From assembly GCF_900100545.1 (NCBI RefSeq), contig NZ_FNDP01000001.1:163115-227114 (forward strand): DNA of 64,000 bases, read 5' to 3'. Made by a program: the position numbers and the translations under genes. The number at the start of each line of letters is the position of its first letter. Within the stretch, counting starts at the first letter, position 1. This DNA is from Pseudobutyrivibrio sp. 49 (lineage in GTDB: Bacteria; Bacillota; Clostridia; Lachnospirales; Lachnospiraceae). The notes beneath the pieces were generated by a model, which saw nothing but the letters and a program-made list of their open reading frames with translations, was not told the origin of the DNA and did not search any database. Shown piece by piece: positions 46,503-57,194 of the stretch.

Positions 46503-48938
46503 ATGCACAAAAACACAAAATCTTTTTGCAAAAAGGTTCTGATGTGCTCTCTGTCTGCATCCATGGTGATTGGAGGCTTTAGCCTTCCAACACTTAAGGC
46601 TGATGCTGCAAATTACAATTATGGTGATGCTCTTGCAAAGTCATTATTGTTCTATCAGCTTCAGGAATCTGGAAAGCTTTCAGAGGAAACATTATCAAGA
46701 ACAAACTGGAGAGCAGATTCTGCACTTAAGGATGGCTCAGACAACGGACTTGATCTTACTGGTGGATGGTATGATGCTGGTGATAATGTTAAGTTTAATT
46801 TACCAATGGCATATTCATCTATGGTTCTTGGTTGGTCATACTTAAATAATCCAAAGGCATACAAGGAGTCTGGACAGGAAAAGTGGATGCTTCACGATAT
46901 TAAGTGGGCAAATGATTACTTTGTAAAATGTAATCCAGATTCAAACACATATTATTATCAAGTAGGCGATGGTGGAAAGGACCATGGATTCTGGGGCGCA
47001 CCAGAGCTTGTTGAAACAAAGATGTCTAGACCATCCTTTAAGGTAGATGGAACATCTGCAGGTGGTGGTTCTTGTGTAACAGGTGAGGCTGCAGCTTCAC
47101 TTGCAGTAGCATCTCTTGTATTAAAGGATTCAGATCCTTCAAGAGCAGCATTATACTTATCACATGCCAAGACCTTATATAAGATGGCAGAAAGTGCAAA
47201 GAGTGATGCAGGCTACACAGCAGCAAGCGGATTCTATACATCATACAGCGGATTTTATGATGAGTTATCATTAGCAGGCTGCTGGTTATACAAGGCAACG
47301 GGAGATAAGACATATCTTACAAAGGCTGAGCAGTATGCTGAGAACTTTGGTTCAGAATTCCAGGGTGGCGATGAAATTGCATATTCATGGACAATGTCTT
47401 GGGATGATACACATATGGGGGCATGCTTACTTCTTGCAGAGTTAACAGGTAAGGATAAGTATTACACACCAATTGAGAATAGTATTGATTGCTGGAATGG
47501 CAAGCTTGAAGGTTCTAATTCAGTAAGAATTACTCCTGGTGGACTTTCATTCTTAAGTGAGTGGGGTTCAGTTCGTTATGCTTGCAACCAGGCATTCATT
47601 GATACAATTTATCTTGGTCTTGATAAAGCAGATAAAGCTCATAAGGATGGAGCAAATGCTTATATCGAAAGAACAATCAATTACACACTGGGAAGCAATG
47701 GCCAGAACTTCATGGTTGGCTACAATGCACAGTCTCCTAAGAATCCTCATCACAGAGCAGCTCATGGTTGCTGGTCAAACAACCTCAACGCAGCTCCTGA
47801 GAATTCAAGACATACACTTGTAGGTGCTATCGTTGGTGGACCTGGTTCTGCAGACGATTCATACAAGGATGTTCGTAGTGATTATCAGGCAAACGAGGTT
47901 GCTTGCGATTACAATGCAGGCTTCACAGGCGCTTGTGCATATCTCTATGAAAAGAACGGATTTGGTGCCGTTACAACACCAACAGCTATCGAAAAGACAG
48001 ATGGTGAAGAGTTTGTTCTTAAGGCTGGCATCAATGCTCAGGATAAGAACAACAAGATTAACTTTGTTGAGCTTAAGACTGTTATCGAGAATCATACAGC
48101 TTGGCCAGCAAGAGTTACAGACAACTTAAAGCTTCGTATGTACTTCGACCTTAGCGATGTTATCGCACAGGGAAACAGTGCATCAGATATGAAGGTTTCT
48201 ACAACTTACATGCAGCATCCTGTAAAGATTTCTAGCTTTAAGAAGTCTGGCAACTCAGGTCTTTACTATATCGACCTTGATCTTGCAGGCGCTGAAATCT
48301 ATCCAGGTGGACAGAGTGAGTGCAAGTGCGAGCTTCAGGTTAGAATTACAGCACCTGGTAAGTGGGATTATTCTACAAGCCCATGTGTAGCAGGACTTGG
48401 CGGAACAAGCAATTCTCAGATGTCTGCACCTAAGGGAATGCAGTTGTTCGAAGGTTCTACTTTAGTGCTCGGTGAGAAGACAGTTGATGTTGTTGATGAG
48501 CCAACACCAACACCAGTAGTAACACCAACACCAACACCAAAGCCAACACCAACTCCAACACCAACACCAACACCTACACCAAAGCCAACACCAACACCTA
48601 CACCAAAGCCAACACCAACTCCAACTCCAGAGCCAACTCCAACACCTTCTGGAAGTTTGACAGCTGAGTACTCAGTTAATGATTGGGGTTCAGGATATCA
48701 GGTATTAATCAATGTTAAGAATGACTCTAAGACCACAACTAACACATGGACAGTTAAGGTAAATAAGAGCGACATTCAGATTGATTCTAGCTGGTGTGTA
48801 AACATTGACGAGACAGGTGATTACTATGTAATCACTCCTATGTCATGGAACTCAGTTCTTGAGCCAGGTGCATCTACATCATTTGGTGTTCAGGGATCAG
48901 GTCACGTAAACTCAACAGTTGGAATTACTGTAGAGTAG
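46503..48938 (+). CDS. Secreted GH9 cellulase with CBM3 and CBM2
   Basis: 811 residues: signal peptide (cleavage near ADA-AN, 35-36), GH9 domain (about 38-490) with Asp91/Asp94 in DAGD and the catalytic Glu465 in [14 protein letters not shown], a CBM3c-type module (about 498-660), a Pro-Thr linker (about 665-712) and a CBM2 (about 715-811). GH9 joined to CBM3c is the processive-endoglucanase architecture. AAGGAGG precedes the ATG. Ten bases separate it from the next gene, so the two are probably co-transcribed. Confidence 0.94.
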   Translation: MHKNTKSFCKKVLMCSLSASMVIGGFSLPTLKADAANYNYGDALAKSLLFYQLQESGKLSEETLSRTNWRADSALKDGSDNGLDLTGGWYDAGDNVKFNLPMAYSSMVLGWSYLNNPKAYKESGQEKWMLHDIKWANDYFVKCNPDSNTYYYQVGDGGKDHGFWGAPELVETKMSRPSFKVDGTSAGGGSCVTGEAAASLAVASLVLKDSDPSRAALYLSHAKTLYKMAESAKSDAGYTAASGFYTSYSGFYDELSLAGCWLYKATGDKTYLTKAEQYAENFGSEFQGGDEIAYSWTMSWDDTHMGACLLLAELTGKDKYYTPIENSIDCWNGKLEGSNSVRITPGGLSFLSEWGSVRYACNQAFIDTIYLGLDKADKAHKDGANAYIERTINYTLGSNGQNFMVGYNAQSPKNPHHRAAHGCWSNNLNAAPENSRHTLVGAIVGGPGSADDSYKDVRSDYQANEVACDYNAGFTGACAYLYEKNGFGAVTTPTAIEKTDGEEFVLKAGINAQDKNNKINFVELKTVIENHTAWPARVTDNLKLRMYFDLSDVIAQGNSASDMKVSTTYMQHPVKISSFKKSGNSGLYYIDLDLAGAEIYPGGQSECKCELQVRITAPGKWDYSTSPCVAGLGGTSNSQMSAPKGMQLFEGSTLVLGEKTVDVVDEPTPTPVVTPTPTPKPTPTPTPTPTPTPKPTPTPTPKPTPTPTPEPTPTPSGSLTAEYSVNDWGSGYQVLINVKNDSKTTTNTWTVKVNKSDIQIDSSWCVNIDETGDYYVITPMSWNSVLEPGASTSFGVQGSGHVNSTVGITVE

Positions 48939-48948
48939 GAGGTGCCAA

Positions 48949-50778
48949 GTGCAGAAAAAATCAATTTGCAAGAAGACATTGTCTGCTTCTTTAGCAGCTT
49001 TATTACTTGTATCAGGATGCAATCTTGCACCTCTTAGTGTTAGAGCAGCAGAGAAGGAATTAACAACAGCCTATACAATTAATAACTGGGGCTCAGGCTA
49101 TCAGGTATTAATTAAGGTAAAGAATGATACAACAACCAGAGCTGATTCTTGGGCTCTTAAGGTTAACAAGAATGATGTTGGAATTGATTCAAGCTGGAAT
49201 GTTAAGGTAAAAGAGTCTGGTGACTATTATGAAATCACTCCAATGGAGTGGAATTCAGTAATTGAGCCAGGTAGCACAGTGGAATTCGGTGTACAGGGTT
49301 CTACTCATGTTGGTTCTACAGTTGAGATTATTGCAAATGGGGATGGACAGGCTGATACACCAAAGCCAACACCAACTCCAGTTGTAACACCAACACCTAC
49401 ACCTACAGCAAAGCCTACACCAACTCCAACACCAGTTGTGACACCAACACCTACTGTTAAGCCAACACCAACACCAACGCCAACTCCAACTCCTACAACA
49501 GTAGTAGAGGATCCTTCAGTTCAGGGAGATGATTGGCTTCACACAGATGGCCATAAAATCCTTGATAAGCAGGGACGTGAAGTATACTTAACTGGTGCAA
49601 ACTGGTTTGGCTTCAACTGCTCAGAGAAGGTATTCCATGGATTATGGAGTGCTAATATGAAGGATGTAGTTGAGGGCATGGCTGATCACGGTATCAACCT
49701 TGTACGTGTGCCAATTTCTACAGAGCTTCTCCTTGACTGGAAGGCTGGTAAGAAAGTAAAGGTTAACGTAAATACGTATGCTAATCCAGAGCTTAAGAGA
49801 GCTGATGGAAGCGATATGGATTCAAGAGAAATCTTTGATATCTTCGTAGATCTTTGCCGAGTAAATGGTATCAAGATTATGATGGATTGCCATAGCGCTG
49901 ATGCAAACAACTCAGGTCACAATTACAATGTATGGTATGGTCCTAAAGGATTCACAACTCAGGATTGGATTGATGGCTGGACATGGTTTGTAAAAGAGTA
50001 TAAGAATGATGATACAATCATCGCTTGTGATCTTAAGAATGAGCCACACGGTAAATATTCTACAGGTGAAGAGCCTGCAGCTAAGTGGGACGATTCTAAG
50101 GATGAGTGCAACTGGCAGTATGCAGCTAGCCGTTGTGGAAAGGCTATACTCGATGTAAACCCTAACCTTCTTATTATGGTAGAAGGTATCGAGGAGACAC
50201 CAAGAGCTGGTTATGATTACAACTCAGGCTTACAGGATCCTAATGCTTCAGAAGATGAGCTTAAGTATTACGGCGGATGGTGGGGTGGAAACCTCAGAAA
50301 CGCTGGCAAATATCCAGTAGACCTTGGAAAGTATCAGAATCAGTTAGTATATTCTCCACATGATTACGGTCCACTTGTTTACGAGCAGACATGGTTCAAG
50401 AAGGATTTCAGCGAAAAGACTCTTCTTGAGGATGTTTGGTATGACAGCTGGTTCTATCTCCAGGATAAGGATATCGCACCTCTCCTTATTGGTGAGTGGG
50501 GTGGATTCATGGATGGTGGTTCAAATGAGAAGTATCTGAACATCATGTCAGACTTCATCGCTAAGAATCACATCAACCATACCTTCTGGTGCATCAATCC
50601 TAACTCTGGTGACACAGGCGGCCTTCTTGAAGGCGACTGGGTAACATGGGATTCAGCTAAGTACAACATGATGAAGCAGACACTTTGGTCTGATTCAAAG
50701 ACTGGTAAGTTTGTAGGTCTTGATCACAAGGTGCCTCTTGGCTCTAACGGTGAGACAGTGACAACTTATTACAAGTAA
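48949..50778 (+). CDS. GH5 endoglucanase with N-terminal CBM2, possible lipoprotein
   Basis: 609 residues from GTG 48949, set by AGGAGG. The signal peptide contains a lipobox, V-S-G-C with Cys24; a type I site near VRAA (about 34) is also possible, so surface anchoring is likely but not certain. CBM2 comes first (about 38-130), then a Pro-Thr linker (about 135-185) and a GH5 domain (about 190-600) with Glu365 in KNEPHG and Glu516 in IGEWGG. The order of modules is the reverse of the other two enzymes. Its CBM2 is almost identical in sequence to that of the first GH5. Confidence 0.92.
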   Translation: MQKKSICKKTLSASLAALLLVSGCNLAPLSVRAAEKELTTAYTINNWGSGYQVLIKVKNDTTTRADSWALKVNKNDVGIDSSWNVKVKESGDYYEITPMEWNSVIEPGSTVEFGVQGSTHVGSTVEIIANGDGQADTPKPTPTPVVTPTPTPTAKPTPTPTPVVTPTPTVKPTPTPTPTPTPTTVVEDPSVQGDDWLHTDGHKILDKQGREVYLTGANWFGFNCSEKVFHGLWSANMKDVVEGMADHGINLVRVPISTELLLDWKAGKKVKVNVNTYANPELKRADGSDMDSREIFDIFVDLCRVNGIKIMMDCHSADANNSGHNYNVWYGPKGFTTQDWIDGWTWFVKEYKNDDTIIACDLKNEPHGKYSTGEEPAAKWDDSKDECNWQYAASRCGKAILDVNPNLLIMVEGIEETPRAGYDYNSGLQDPNASEDELKYYGGWWGGNLRNAGKYPVDLGKYQNQLVYSPHDYGPLVYEQTWFKKDFSEKTLLEDVWYDSWFYLQDKDIAPLLIGEWGGFMDGGSNEKYLNIMSDFIAKNHINHTFWCINPNSGDTGGLLEGDWVTWDSAKYNMMKQTLWSDSKTGKFVGLDHKVPLGSNGETVTTYYK

Positions 50779-50804
50779 TTTAACACTTTAATGTAAAAAA
50801 GTAC

Positions 50805-50833
50805 TTGCATTTATATAGAAATAATTGTATATT
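50805..50833 (+). promoter_or_regulatory. gltB promoter
   Basis: TTGCAT (50805-50810), 17 bases, TATATT (50828-50833). The transcript would start near 50840, just at GACAAAGGCGTC, so the terminator hairpin is at its 5' end. Confidence 0.7.
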
Positions 50834-50846
50834 AGTGCAAGACAAA

Positions 50847-50892
50847 GGCGTCTAAACAACACCCGAAGTGGGTTCGTTTAGACGTCTTTTTT
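50847..50892 (+). terminator. Leader terminator before gltB
   Basis: GCGTCTAAAC (50848-50857) pairs with GTTTAGACGT (50876-50885), inner ACCC/GGGT pairing, then CTTTTTTG. It lies between the promoter and gltB, so it is a candidate attenuator and not only a terminator of the cellulase gene. Confidence 0.8.
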
Positions 50893-50922
50893 GTTATGTA
50901 AAATGTGGAAGGAGTAGCAGAT

Positions 50923-53900
50923 ATGGCTAATGACAATCAGCAGATGGGATTATATAATCCTGCCTTTGAACATGATAATTGCGGAATCGGTGCTGTAGTT
51001 TCAATCAAAGGAATCAAGACTCATCAGACTGTATCAGATGCTTTAAAGATTGTAGAAAATCTTGAGCATAGAGCAGGTAAGGATGCAGCTGGAGAAACAG
51101 GTGACGGCGTAGGTATTTTACTTCAGATTTCTCACAAGTTTTTCAAGAAAGCTTGTAAGACTTCAGGCATTGCCATTGGTGATGAGAGAGAATACGGAGT
51201 TGGTATGTTTTTCTTCCCTCAGGATGAGCTAAAGAGAAAACAGGCCATGAAGATGTTCGAAATCATTGCTGAGAAGGAAGGCTTGGAATTTTTAGGTTGG
51301 AGAGAGGTTCCAACAAAAGCAGAAATTCTTGGTAAGCTTGCAGTAGAATGCATGCCTCACATTATGCAGGGCTTCATTAAAAAGCCTGCAAACTGTAAGA
51401 AGGGACTTGATTTTGATAGAAAGCTATACGTGACACGTCGTGTTTTTGAGCAGACAGCTGAGGATACCTATGTAGCTTCTCTTTCTAGCAGAACTATCGT
51501 ATATAAAGGAATGTTCTTAGTAGATCAGCTTAGACTTTTCTTCGAGGATCTTCAGGATCCTGATTATGAGTCAGCTATCGCTACAGTTCACTCAAGATTT
51601 TCAACAAATACAAATCCATCTTGGGAGCGTGCTCATCCAAACCGTTTTATTGTACATAATGGTGAGATTAACACTATTAAGGGTAATGCAGATAAGATGC
51701 TTTCCCGCGAGGAGACAATGGTTTCTCAGGTTCTCGAATCTGAAATGACAAAGATTACCCCAGTATGTAATCAGGCAGGTTCAGATTCAGCCATGCTTGA
51801 TAATGCATTGGAGTTCCTTGTAATGAACGGTATGCCACTTCCACTTGCTGTTATGATTACAATTCCAGAGCCATGGGTAAAGAACAAGGCAATGGAGCAG
51901 GCTCGTCGCGATTTCTATCAGTATTATTCCACAATGATGGAGCCATGGGATGGTCCAGCATCAATCCTTTTCTCAGATGGAGATATTATGGGTGCCGTTC
52001 TTGATAGAAATGGACTTCGCCCATCAAGATACTATATTACAAACGACGATTACCTTATTCTTTCTTCAGAGGTTGGTGTTCTTCCAATCGAAGAGAGCAG
52101 AATTAAGGCAAAGGATAGATTAAAGCCAGGCAAGATGCTTCTTGTTGATACTGTAGAGGGTAGACTTATTGCTGATGATGAGCTTAAGGCTACATTTGCA
52201 GCACGTCAGCCTTACGGTCAGTGGCTTGATGCTAATCTTGCCCACCTTGCAGACATTAAGATTCCTAATGAATCAGTACCAGTATACAGCCAGGCTGAGA
52301 GAGATAAGCTTCAGAAGGCATTTGGATATTCCTATGAAGAGATTAAGGATTCAATCCTTCCAATGGCATTAAATGGTGGTGAAAACACCGGTGCAATGGG
52401 TATTGATGTACCACTTGCAGTTTTATCAAAGCATCATCAGCCATTATTTAATTACTTCAAGCAGCTTTTTGCACAGGTTACAAATCCACCAATCGATTCT
52501 ATTCGTGAGGAGATTGTTACAGCTACAACAATTTATCTTGGAACAGCGGGAAACGTCCTTGAGGAAAAGGAAGAAAACTGCAACATGCTCCAGATTAACA
52601 ACCCAATCCTTACAACTACTGACTTGATGAAGATTAAGTCTATGAAGGTGCCAGGTCTTAAGGCTGAAACAGTGCCAATCATTTACTATAAGAATACTTC
52701 TTTGGAGAAGGCTATCGAGCATCTCTTCGTAGAGGTAGACAGAGTAAACAGAGAGGGTGCAAATATCATCATCCTTTCAGATAGAGGTGTGGATGAAAAC
52801 CATGTGGCAATTCCATCACTTCTTGCAGTTGCAGCTGTTCAGAGACATTTGGTTCAGACAAAGAAGCGTACAAGCCTTTCAGTAATTTTGGAATCAGGTG
52901 AGCCAAGAGAGGTTCATCATTTCGCAACACTTTTAGGCTATGGTGCTTCTGCTATCAACCCATATCTTGCACAGGAGACTATTGCTGAGCTTATCCAAAA
53001 AGGTCAGCTTCAGAAGGATGTTCACGCAGCTATTGATGCATATAACGAGGCAGTAATCAGCGGCATTATTAAAATTGCATCAAAGATGGGTATTTCTACA
53101 GTACAGTCATATCAGGGCGCTAAGATTTTCGAGGCTATCGGTATCAGCTCTGATGTAATCGATAAGTACTTTACAGGAACCATCAGCCGAATTGGTGGAA
53201 TCACTTTAAAGGATATTCAGGATCAGGTGGACATGCAACATTCACAGGCCTTTGATCCCCTTGATTTAGATGTAGATGAGACTCTTGATTCAAGAGGTCA
53301 GCACAAGATGCGCTCAGGTGCAGAGGAGCATCTCTACAATCCAGCTACAATTCATCTCCTTCAGCTTTCTACAAGAACAGGAGATTACAATACATTTAAG
53401 GAGTACACAGCTCTTGTAAATGAAGAGGATAATATCAGAAACCTTCGTGGTTTAATAGATTTTAATTACCCTAAGAAGGGTATTAGTATTGATGAGGTAG
53501 AGTCTGTTGATTCTATCGTTAAGAGATTTAAAACTGGTGCCATGAGTTACGGCTCTATCTCAAAGGAAGCTCACGAGACAATGGCCATTGCCATGAACAT
53601 GCTTCACGGAAAGTCAAATTCCGGTGAAGGTGGTGAGGAAGATGAGAGATATGAGATTGGTCCAGATGGATTAAACCGTTGCTCTGCAATCAAGCAGGTT
53701 GCTTCTGGTAGATTTGGTGTTACAAGTAAGTATCTTGTAAGTGCCAAGGAAATCCAGATTAAGATGGCTCAGGGTGCAAAGCCAGGTGAAGGTGGACATC
53801 TTCCAGGAAAGAAGGTTTACCCATGGATTGCAAAGACTCGTCTTTCTACTCCAGGTGTTGCTCTTATTTCGCCACCACCTCATCACGATATCTATTCAAT

Positions 53901-55455
53901 CGAGGATTTGGCAGAGCTTATTTATGATTTGAAAAATGCAAATAAGGATGCTCGTATTTCTGTAAAGCTTGTATCAGAGGCAGGCGTTGGTACAATTGCT
54001 TCTGGTGTAGCAAAGGCAGGAGCTCAGGTAATTCTTATTTCAGGTTACGACGGTGGTACTGGTGCAGCTCCAAAGTCATCTATCCACAATGCAGGTCTTC
54101 CATGGGAGCTTGGTCTTGCTGAGGCTCATCAGACTCTTATGATGAATGGCCTTAGAAACAAGGTCGTAATCGAGACAGATGGAAAGCTTATGAGCGGTCG
54201 TGATGTAGCTATCGCATGTGCACTTGGTGCAGAGGAGTTCGGTTTTGCTACAGCTCCACTTGTAACTATGGGCTGCGTAATGATGCGTGTATGTAACCTT
54301 GACACCTGCCCAGTTGGTGTGGCCACACAGAATCCAGAGCTTAGAAAACGCTTCGCAGGAAAGCCAGAATATGTTGTAAACTTCATGCGCTTTATCGCTC
54401 AGGAGCTTCGTGAATACATGGCAGAGCTCGGCTGCAAGACTGTAGATGAGCTTTGCGGACGTACAGATTTACTTAAGGTTAAGGACAATTGCAAGAACGG
54501 TGCTTACGGCAAGGTTGATATGTCAGCAGTTCTTAACAACCCATTTGAGGGTGAGAAGATTTCTTACGAGAATAAGAATGTATATAACTTTGAGCTTGAA
54601 AAGACAGTTGATGAGAAGATTCTTCTTAAGAAGCTTGGCAGCGCAATTAAGTCAGGAAAGGGTGGAGAGCTTTCTGTAGATATTTCCAATACAGATCGAA
54701 GCCTTGGAACACTTCTTGGTGCTGAGCTTACTCGTCACTTTGGTGAGAGTCTTGAAGAAGATACTTACAAGGTTAACTGCCACGGTGCAGGAGGTCAGTC
54801 CTTCGGTGCATTTATTCCAAAGGGACTTACACTTGAGCTTGAAGGAGATTCCAACGATTACTTTGGTAAGGGACTTTCTGGCGGAAAGCTTGTAGTATAT
54901 CCATCAAAGGAAGCTACTTACAAGCAGGATGAGAATATTATCATTGGTAACGTTGCACTTTATGGTGCCACAAGTGGTAAAGCCTTTATCAATGGTGTTG
55001 CTGGAGAGCGTTTTGCAGTTCGTAATTCCGGAGCGACAGCAGTTGTAGAGGGCTGTGGAGACCATGGTTGTGAATACATGACAGGTGGTCGTGTAGTAGT
55101 CCTTGGTACAACAGGAAAGAACTTTGCTGCAGGTATGTCAGGCGGTATTGCATACGTGCTTGATGAGGATGCAACACTTTATAAGAGGCTGAATAAATCT
55201 ATGGTAAGCCTTGAGACTGTAACAGATAAATATGACGTTTTAGAGCTTAAGGAAATCATCAAGGAGCATGTTAAGGCAACAGGCTCTGCGAAGGGTAAGG
55301 AAGTATACGAAAACTTTAGCGAGTACCTTCCTAAGTTCAAGAGAATTGTGCCATTCGATTACAAGAAGATGATGCAGACAATCGTCCAGATGGAGGAGAA
55401 GGGCTTATCTTCAGAACAGGCTCAGATTGAAGCGTTTAATTTACTGTGCAGATAG
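50923..55455 (+). CDS. gltB: Glutamate synthase large subunit
   Basis: 1510 residues from ATG 50923 (GGAAGGAG upstream). Domains: N-terminal glutamine amidotransferase with Cys in HDNCGIGAVV (a short leader is removed to expose it), central domain, FMN-binding synthase domain with GEGGEEDER and the Cys cluster CNLDTCPVGVATQ for the 3Fe-4S centre, and the C-terminal beta-helix with NYFGKGLSGGK-type repeats (here NDYFGKGLSGGK). It makes two glutamates from glutamine and 2-oxoglutarate. Operon with gltD, ten bases apart. Confidence 0.97.
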   Translation: MANDNQQMGLYNPAFEHDNCGIGAVVSIKGIKTHQTVSDALKIVENLEHRAGKDAAGETGDGVGILLQISHKFFKKACKTSGIAIGDEREYGVGMFFFPQDELKRKQAMKMFEIIAEKEGLEFLGWREVPTKAEILGKLAVECMPHIMQGFIKKPANCKKGLDFDRKLYVTRRVFEQTAEDTYVASLSSRTIVYKGMFLVDQLRLFFEDLQDPDYESAIATVHSRFSTNTNPSWERAHPNRFIVHNGEINTIKGNADKMLSREETMVSQVLESEMTKITPVCNQAGSDSAMLDNALEFLVMNGMPLPLAVMITIPEPWVKNKAMEQARRDFYQYYSTMMEPWDGPASILFSDGDIMGAVLDRNGLRPSRYYITNDDYLILSSEVGVLPIEESRIKAKDRLKPGKMLLVDTVEGRLIADDELKATFAARQPYGQWLDANLAHLADIKIPNESVPVYSQAERDKLQKAFGYSYEEIKDSILPMALNGGENTGAMGIDVPLAVLSKHHQPLFNYFKQLFAQVTNPPIDSIREEIVTATTIYLGTAGNVLEEKEENCNMLQINNPILTTTDLMKIKSMKVPGLKAETVPIIYYKNTSLEKAIEHLFVEVDRVNREGANIIILSDRGVDENHVAIPSLLAVAAVQRHLVQTKKRTSLSVILESGEPREVHHFATLLGYGASAINPYLAQETIAELIQKGQLQKDVHAAIDAYNEAVISGIIKIASKMGISTVQSYQGAKIFEAIGISSDVIDKYFTGTISRIGGITLKDIQDQVDMQHSQAFDPLDLDVDETLDSRGQHKMRSGAEEHLYNPATIHLLQLSTRTGDYNTFKEYTALVNEEDNIRNLRGLIDFNYPKKGISIDEVESVDSIVKRFKTGAMSYGSISKEAHETMAIAMNMLHGKSNSGEGGEEDERYEIGPDGLNRCSAIKQVASGRFGVTSKYLVSAKEIQIKMAQGAKPGEGGHLPGKKVYPWIAKTRLSTPGVALISPPPHHDIYSIEDLAELIYDLKNANKDARISVKLVSEAGVGTIASGVAKAGAQVILISGYDGGTGAAPKSSIHNAGLPWELGLAEAHQTLMMNGLRNKVVIETDGKLMSGRDVAIACALGAEEFGFATAPLVTMGCVMMRVCNLDTCPVGVATQNPELRKRFAGKPEYVVNFMRFIAQELREYMAELGCKTVDELCGRTDLLKVKDNCKNGAYGKVDMSAVLNNPFEGEKISYENKNVYNFELEKTVDEKILLKKLGSAIKSGKGGELSVDISNTDRSLGTLLGAELTRHFGESLEEDTYKVNCHGAGGQSFGAFIPKGLTLELEGDSNDYFGKGLSGGKLVVYPSKEATYKQDENIIIGNVALYGATSGKAFINGVAGERFAVRNSGATAVVEGCGDHGCEYMTGGRVVVLGTTGKNFAAGMSGGIAYVLDEDATLYKRLNKSMVSLETVTDKYDVLELKEIIKEHVKATGSAKGKEVYENFSEYLPKFKRIVPFDYKKMMQTIVQMEEKGLSSEQAQIEAFNLLCR

Positions 55456-55465
55456 GAGGATTATC

Positions 55466-56962
55466 ATGGGAAAGCCAACAGGATTTTTAGAATATGAGCG
55501 CAAAGAGGCTTCTGCAGTTAGTCCTCTTCAGCGTATTAAGAATTTTAACGAATTTCATACACCACTTTCAAAGGAGGAGCAGCAGAAGCAGGCAGCCCGT
55601 TGTATGGAGTGTGGTGTTCCATTCTGCCAGGCAGGTATGACAATTAAGGGGATGACTTCAGGCTGTCCTCTTAACAACCTGATTCCTGAGTGGAATGATT
55701 TAGTATATCAGGGAAACTATGAGATGGCATACAGACGTCTTCATAAGACCAGCAATTTCCCAGAGTTTACCTGCAGGGTATGTCCAGCTCTTTGTGAGAA
55801 GGCATGTACCTGTGGTTTAAATGGAGATGCTGTCTCTACAAAGGAAAATGAGATGGCTATCATCGAATACGCCTATGCGAATGGCCTTGCAGATGCAAAG
55901 CCACCAAAGGTTCGCACTGGTAAAAAGGTTGCAGTAATTGGTTCAGGTCCTTCAGGACTTGCAGTGGCAGATCAGCTTAACAGACGTGGTCACAGCGTCA
56001 CTGTTTATGAGCGTAATGACAAGGTTGGTGGATTACTTCGCTATGGTATCCCTAACATGAAGCTTGAGAAGCAGATTATCGACCGCAAGGTAAAGGTAAT
56101 GGAGCAGGAGGGCATCAGCTTTATCGTAAATGCGAATGTTGGTGAGAATGTTAAGGCAAATGATTTAGTGTCAAAGTATGATGCGGTTATTCTTTGCTGT
56201 GGTTCCTCTAATCCTCGTGATATTGCCGCAACAGGTCGTAAAGAGGCCAAAGGAATATATTTTGCTGTAGATTTCCTCACTTCAACTACAAAGTGTCTCT
56301 GGGCAAACAATATGCAGCTTGTAGATGGCGAATATATTTCTGCCAAGGGCAAGGATGTAATCATCATTGGTGGTGGCGATACAGGTAATGACTGTGTAGG
56401 TACAGCAATTCGTCACGGCTGCAAGTCTGTAACACAGCTTGAGATGATGCCAAAGGCTCCAGATGTTCGTGCTGAGTCTAATCCATGGCCACAGTGGCCA
56501 CTTGTGTGCAAGACAGATTATGGTCAGCAGGAGGCTATTGCTAAGTTTGGACATGATCCACGTGTCTACACAACAACTGTAAAGGAATTTAAGACTGACA
56601 AGAATGGTAACCTTAAGTCTGTAGTTTTAGTTTCTTTAGAGTCACAGGTGGATAAGAAGACAGGACGAAAGATGATGGTGCCAGTAGATGGTACAGAAAA
56701 AGAGGTTCCATGTCAGCTTTGTCTTATCGCAGCAGGTTTCCTTGGTTCACAGGATTATGTTACAAAGGCATTTAAGGTGGAAGTGGATGGACGCACTAAC
56801 GTTGCATCCGTAAATGCGAATTCATTTGCCACAAATGTGAAGAAAGTATTCACCGCTGGAGACATGCACACAGGCCAGTCTCTCGTAGTAAAAGCAATTC
56901 GTCAGGGACGCGATTGTGCCCGTGAAGTAGATGAATATTTAATGGGTTATTCAAATTTATAA
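55466..56962 (+). CDS. gltD: Glutamate synthase small subunit
   Basis: 498 residues from ATG 55466 (AGGAGG upstream; the longer frame overlaps gltB). N-terminal Cys clusters for two 4Fe-4S centres (CMECGVPFC, CRVCPALCEKAC) and two nucleotide-binding folds, GSGPSGLAVADQL for FAD and GGGDTGNDC for NAD(P)H. It feeds electrons to GltB. Confidence 0.97.
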   Translation: MGKPTGFLEYERKEASAVSPLQRIKNFNEFHTPLSKEEQQKQAARCMECGVPFCQAGMTIKGMTSGCPLNNLIPEWNDLVYQGNYEMAYRRLHKTSNFPEFTCRVCPALCEKACTCGLNGDAVSTKENEMAIIEYAYANGLADAKPPKVRTGKKVAVIGSGPSGLAVADQLNRRGHSVTVYERNDKVGGLLRYGIPNMKLEKQIIDRKVKVMEQEGISFIVNANVGENVKANDLVSKYDAVILCCGSSNPRDIAATGRKEAKGIYFAVDFLTSTTKCLWANNMQLVDGEYISAKGKDVIIIGGGDTGNDCVGTAIRHGCKSVTQLEMMPKAPDVRAESNPWPQWPLVCKTDYGQQEAIAKFGHDPRVYTTTVKEFKTDKNGNLKSVVLVSLESQVDKKTGRKMMVPVDGTEKEVPCQLCLIAAGFLGSQDYVTKAFKVEVDGRTNVASVNANSFATNVKKVFTAGDMHTGQSLVVKAIRQGRDCAREVDEYLMGYSNL

Positions 56963-56971
56963 AAAAAGTTG

Positions 56972-57000
56972 TTGACAACGAATTAACAAAGTTTTATTAT
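56972..57000 (+). promoter_or_regulatory. asnB promoter
   Basis: TTGACA (56972-56977), 17 bases, TATTAT (56995-57000), starting ten bases after the gltD stop. The transcript would start near 57008, leaving a leader of about 187 bases. Confidence 0.8.
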
Positions 57001-57032
57001 TCAAATCAATAAAAATCAATGGAACGACAAAG

Positions 57033-57076
57033 GCGTCGTAAACGTAGAGATGAGCTACGTTTACGGCGCTTTTTTG
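57033..57076 (+). terminator. Leader terminator before asnB
   Basis: A 15-bp stem (57033-57047 with 57055-57069, one T-G pair), loop AGATGAG, then TTTTTTG. It begins with the same ACAAAGGCGTC seen before gltB and lies after the asnB promoter, so it may act as an attenuator. Confidence 0.85.
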
Positions 57077-57094
57077 TTTCTAAAAAAACTGGTA

Positions 57095-57162
57095 GGTAAC
57101 AAGCTCTTAGGTTTCTGAATGAAGCATGTTAGCTGAATGAAGAAACACTAAGGCTTGTTACC
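57095..57162 (+). promoter_or_regulatory. Long structured element in the asnB leader
   Basis: A nested hairpin: GGTAACAAGC/GCTTGTTACC, CTTAG/CTAAG, GTTTCT/AGAAAC, then a symmetric internal loop with GAATGA on both strands, an AGC/GCT cap stem and a six-base loop ATGTTA. The GAATGA/GAATGA loop can form tandem G-A pairs around two A-U pairs, so the whole is nearly a continuous 30-bp helix. No T-run follows. A short CCAG-GAAAT-CTGG hairpin then precedes the ribosome site. Confidence 0.7.
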
Positions 57163-57194
57163 GTAACCAGGAAATCTGGGAAGGAAAAAGAAGT

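Noticed and set aside
50905-50922. GTG start for gltB at 50905
   Set aside because: The GGAAGGAG site lies after it and fits ATG 50923.
57033-57162. ANTAR-type dual hexaloop antiterminator site before asnB
   Set aside because: The loops (AGATGAG, ATGTTA) do not show the expected A at 1 and G at 4 in two six-base loops, so I do not claim this class.
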